Part shown: positions 7,768 to 9,234 of the stretch, one piece after another
Position numbering within the stretch: position 1 is the first letter of the stretch
Layout of the letters: every line of letters starts with the position of its first letter
Origin: Deltaproteobacteria bacterium
GTDB taxonomy: Bacteria; Desulfobacterota; Desulfobulbia; Desulfobulbales; BM004
Assembly (NCBI GenBank): GCA_020346205.1
Contig: CP070776.1
Coordinates: 1,353,537-1,362,770, forward strand
Reading direction: 5' to 3'
DNA: 9,234 nt
Notes under the pieces: model-generated
What the model was told of the DNA's origin: nothing
Databases searched by the model: none
The model's input: only the letters and a program-made list of their open reading frames with translations
Made by a program: the position numbers and the translations under genes

Positions 7768-9234
7768 ATGACAGATGAACACATAAAAAAAACCTATCTT
7801 GAAATAGCAGTGTCAGCACCTGTTAGCAGGACCCTGACATACCTTCCACCTGATCACTGTAAACAGCAGTTAAAGCCGGGCATGAGAGTCCTGGTGCCAC
7901 TTGCAGGCCGAAAGATAACCGGTTATATCCTGGGACATTTTGACTCTGCACCCACCGGACAACAAATAAAGAAAATATATGAAGTACTGGATAATGAACC
8001 TCTTTTCCCAGAGGAACAGGTGCATTTTTACAAGTGGGTCGCCAATTATTACCATTACCCAATCGGCGAGGTAATAAAGACCGCACTTCCTGCAGGACTC
8101 ACCCAAAAAAGCGGCAGACGTATCCTGATCACTGATGCTGGAAGAAAACACCTCCGAGAACTTTCAGAAACTGAAATTACTAAAACTCCATGGTTTTTAA
8201 GTCTGCTTCAAAAGGGAGAGATAAGTCCGCATGTTACGGGCAAGCTCTGGCGCTCAAAAGAACGAAAACTTCTTGAAACATGGGAAGCAGATGGCTTGAT
8301 AACTGTCAGCAGTGTACTTGTCGGAGGAACAGCAAAAGCAAAGACTGAAACATGTTGCTCCCTGGCTGATGACATTAAAGATATCAGCAAACTCAAAGTC
8401 TCAGAGAAAAAAACCATAGATGTTTTACAAAAGATTTCATCTGAAACTGGAAGCAGGTTTGTGCCCCGAAGAGAAATTACCAGGGAGTATCATGGTGCGG
8501 GTAAAGGGCTGAAATTCTTGGCACAGAAAAATATCATTATTTTTAAAGAACAGCAGGTATACAGGGATCCGTTTGGAGAAAGTTTCCTGGAAAGCAATAT
8601 TCCCGAGAAACTGACAGACGAACAAGAAAAGGCACTGGATGTAATTTTTCCCGCCTTAAAAAAGGACAGCTTTATTCCTTTTCTGCTGCATGGTGTTACC
8701 GGCAGCGGCAAGACAGAGGTTTACCTGCGGGCAGCAGCATTTGGATTAGAGCAGGGTAAATCTGTTCTGGTACTGGTGCCGGAAATTGCCCTTGCTACAC
8801 AGTTGGAGGCACATTTTCTGGCACGATTCGGTTCCCGCGTGGCCCTACTTCATAGCGGGCTCAGTGCAGGACAGCGTTTTGACCAGTGGGGAAGGGTAGT
8901 TCAGGGAAAGGCTGATATTGTCATTGGTGCCCGTTCTGCAGTTTTCGCGCCTCTTGCAAATCCCGGTCTTATAATTGTGGACGAGGAACATGACAATTCC
9001 TATAAGCAGGATGACGGATTCCGATATCATGCCAGGGATCTTGCTGTATTAAGGGCGAGCCTGGCCGGTGGGGTGGTGATCCTGGGTTCTGCAACACCTT
9101 CAGTCACAAGTTATTACCATGCCAGCAAGGGGAAATATACCCGGCTTGACTTGAAAAAGCGTATAGAAGAAAGACCATTACCTCAAGTAGAAGTGGTCAA
9201 TATGCAATCAGTCAAAACCGTATCAGGAAGACCT
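7768..9234 (+). CDS. priA: Primosomal protein N' / replication restart helicase PriA (3' end beyond window)
   Basis: The frame is open from ATG 7768 to the right edge, giving 489 of the usual roughly 730 residues. PriA recognises abandoned replication forks and reloads the replicative helicase through PriB/DnaT- or PriC-type partners. The N-terminal DNA-binding domain is visible (LEIAVSAPVSRTLTYLPP, then KPGMRVLVPLAGRKITGYIL). The helicase core has Walker A GVTGSGKT at 309-316, LVPEIALATQ shortly after, the DEEH box at 405-408 followed by HDNSYKQDDGFRYHARD, and SATPS at 441-445. The zinc-binding cysteine cluster and helicase lobe 2 lie beyond the window. The start has no clear ribosome binding site; ATG 7768 is kept because it places the N-terminal domain at the usual distance and no better codon lies upstream. 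The short gap to galU allows co-transcription. Confidence 0.95.
   Translation, partial: MTDEHIKKTYLEIAVSAPVSRTLTYLPPDHCKQQLKPGMRVLVPLAGRKITGYILGHFDSAPTGQQIKKIYEVLDNEPLFPEEQVHFYKWVANYYHYPIGEVIKTALPAGLTQKSGRRILITDAGRKHLRELSETEITKTPWFLSLLQKGEISPHVTGKLWRSKERKLLETWEADGLITVSSVLVGGTAKAKTETCCSLADDIKDISKLKVSEKKTIDVLQKISSETGSRFVPRREITREYHGAGKGLKFLAQKNIIIFKEQQVYRDPFGESFLESNIPEKLTDEQEKALDVIFPALKKDSFIPFLLHGVTGSGKTEVYLRAAAFGLEQGKSVLVLVPEIALATQLEAHFLARFGSRVALLHSGLSAGQRFDQWGRVVQGKADIVIGARSAVFAPLANPGLIIVDEEHDNSYKQDDGFRYHARDLAVLRASLAGGVVILGSATPSVTSYYHASKGKYTRLDLKKRIEERPLPQVEVVNMQSVKTVSGRP

Overview
The window carries five genes in two divergent blocks. Three lie on the minus strand, transcribed leftwards: hrpA (6689-2886), rarA (2801-1470) and an exported metallophosphoesterase-like/multihaem cytochrome c protein (1441 to beyond base 1). 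Two lie on the plus strand: galU (6856-7725) and priA (7768 to beyond base 9234). The 166-bp gap at 6690-6855 separates the blocks. The moderate GC content, the exported multihaem cytochrome and the probable use of selenocysteine suggest an anaerobic deltaproteobacterium (Desulfobacterota), for example a sulfate reducer or sulfur disproportionator. This assignment is inferred from gene style only.

The main discovery is in the leftmost gene. From a GTG at 1441 with a ribosome binding site, the minus strand stays open for 480 codons to the window edge. It is interrupted only once, by an in-frame TGA at codon 48 (1298-1300). The flanking protein reads ETEPCG-[TGA]-SSRQLGGLSKKA, where I would expect a cysteine in relatives (PCGC). 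Eighteen bases after the TGA, the mRNA can form a 6-bp hairpin, UUGGGC/GUCCAA, closing a GGUCU loop. That is the geometry and loop type of a bacterial SECIS element. The simplest reading is a selenoprotein: signal peptide, UshA-like fold with a Cys-Gly-Sec motif, coiled-coil linker, then a c-type haem domain with two CxxCH motifs visible. A standard gene caller would treat the TGA as a stop and either lose the N-terminus or split the gene.

The other genes are ordinary housekeeping functions. HrpA is a DEAH-box RNA helicase, RarA is a replication-associated AAA+ ATPase, GalU makes UDP-glucose, and PriA is the replication-restart helicase (N-terminal two thirds present). hrpA, rarA and the selenoprotein gene are closely spaced and may be co-transcribed. 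galU and priA are 42 bp apart and may form a second transcription unit. I saw no tRNA, rRNA, CRISPR array, insertion sequence or long repeat.
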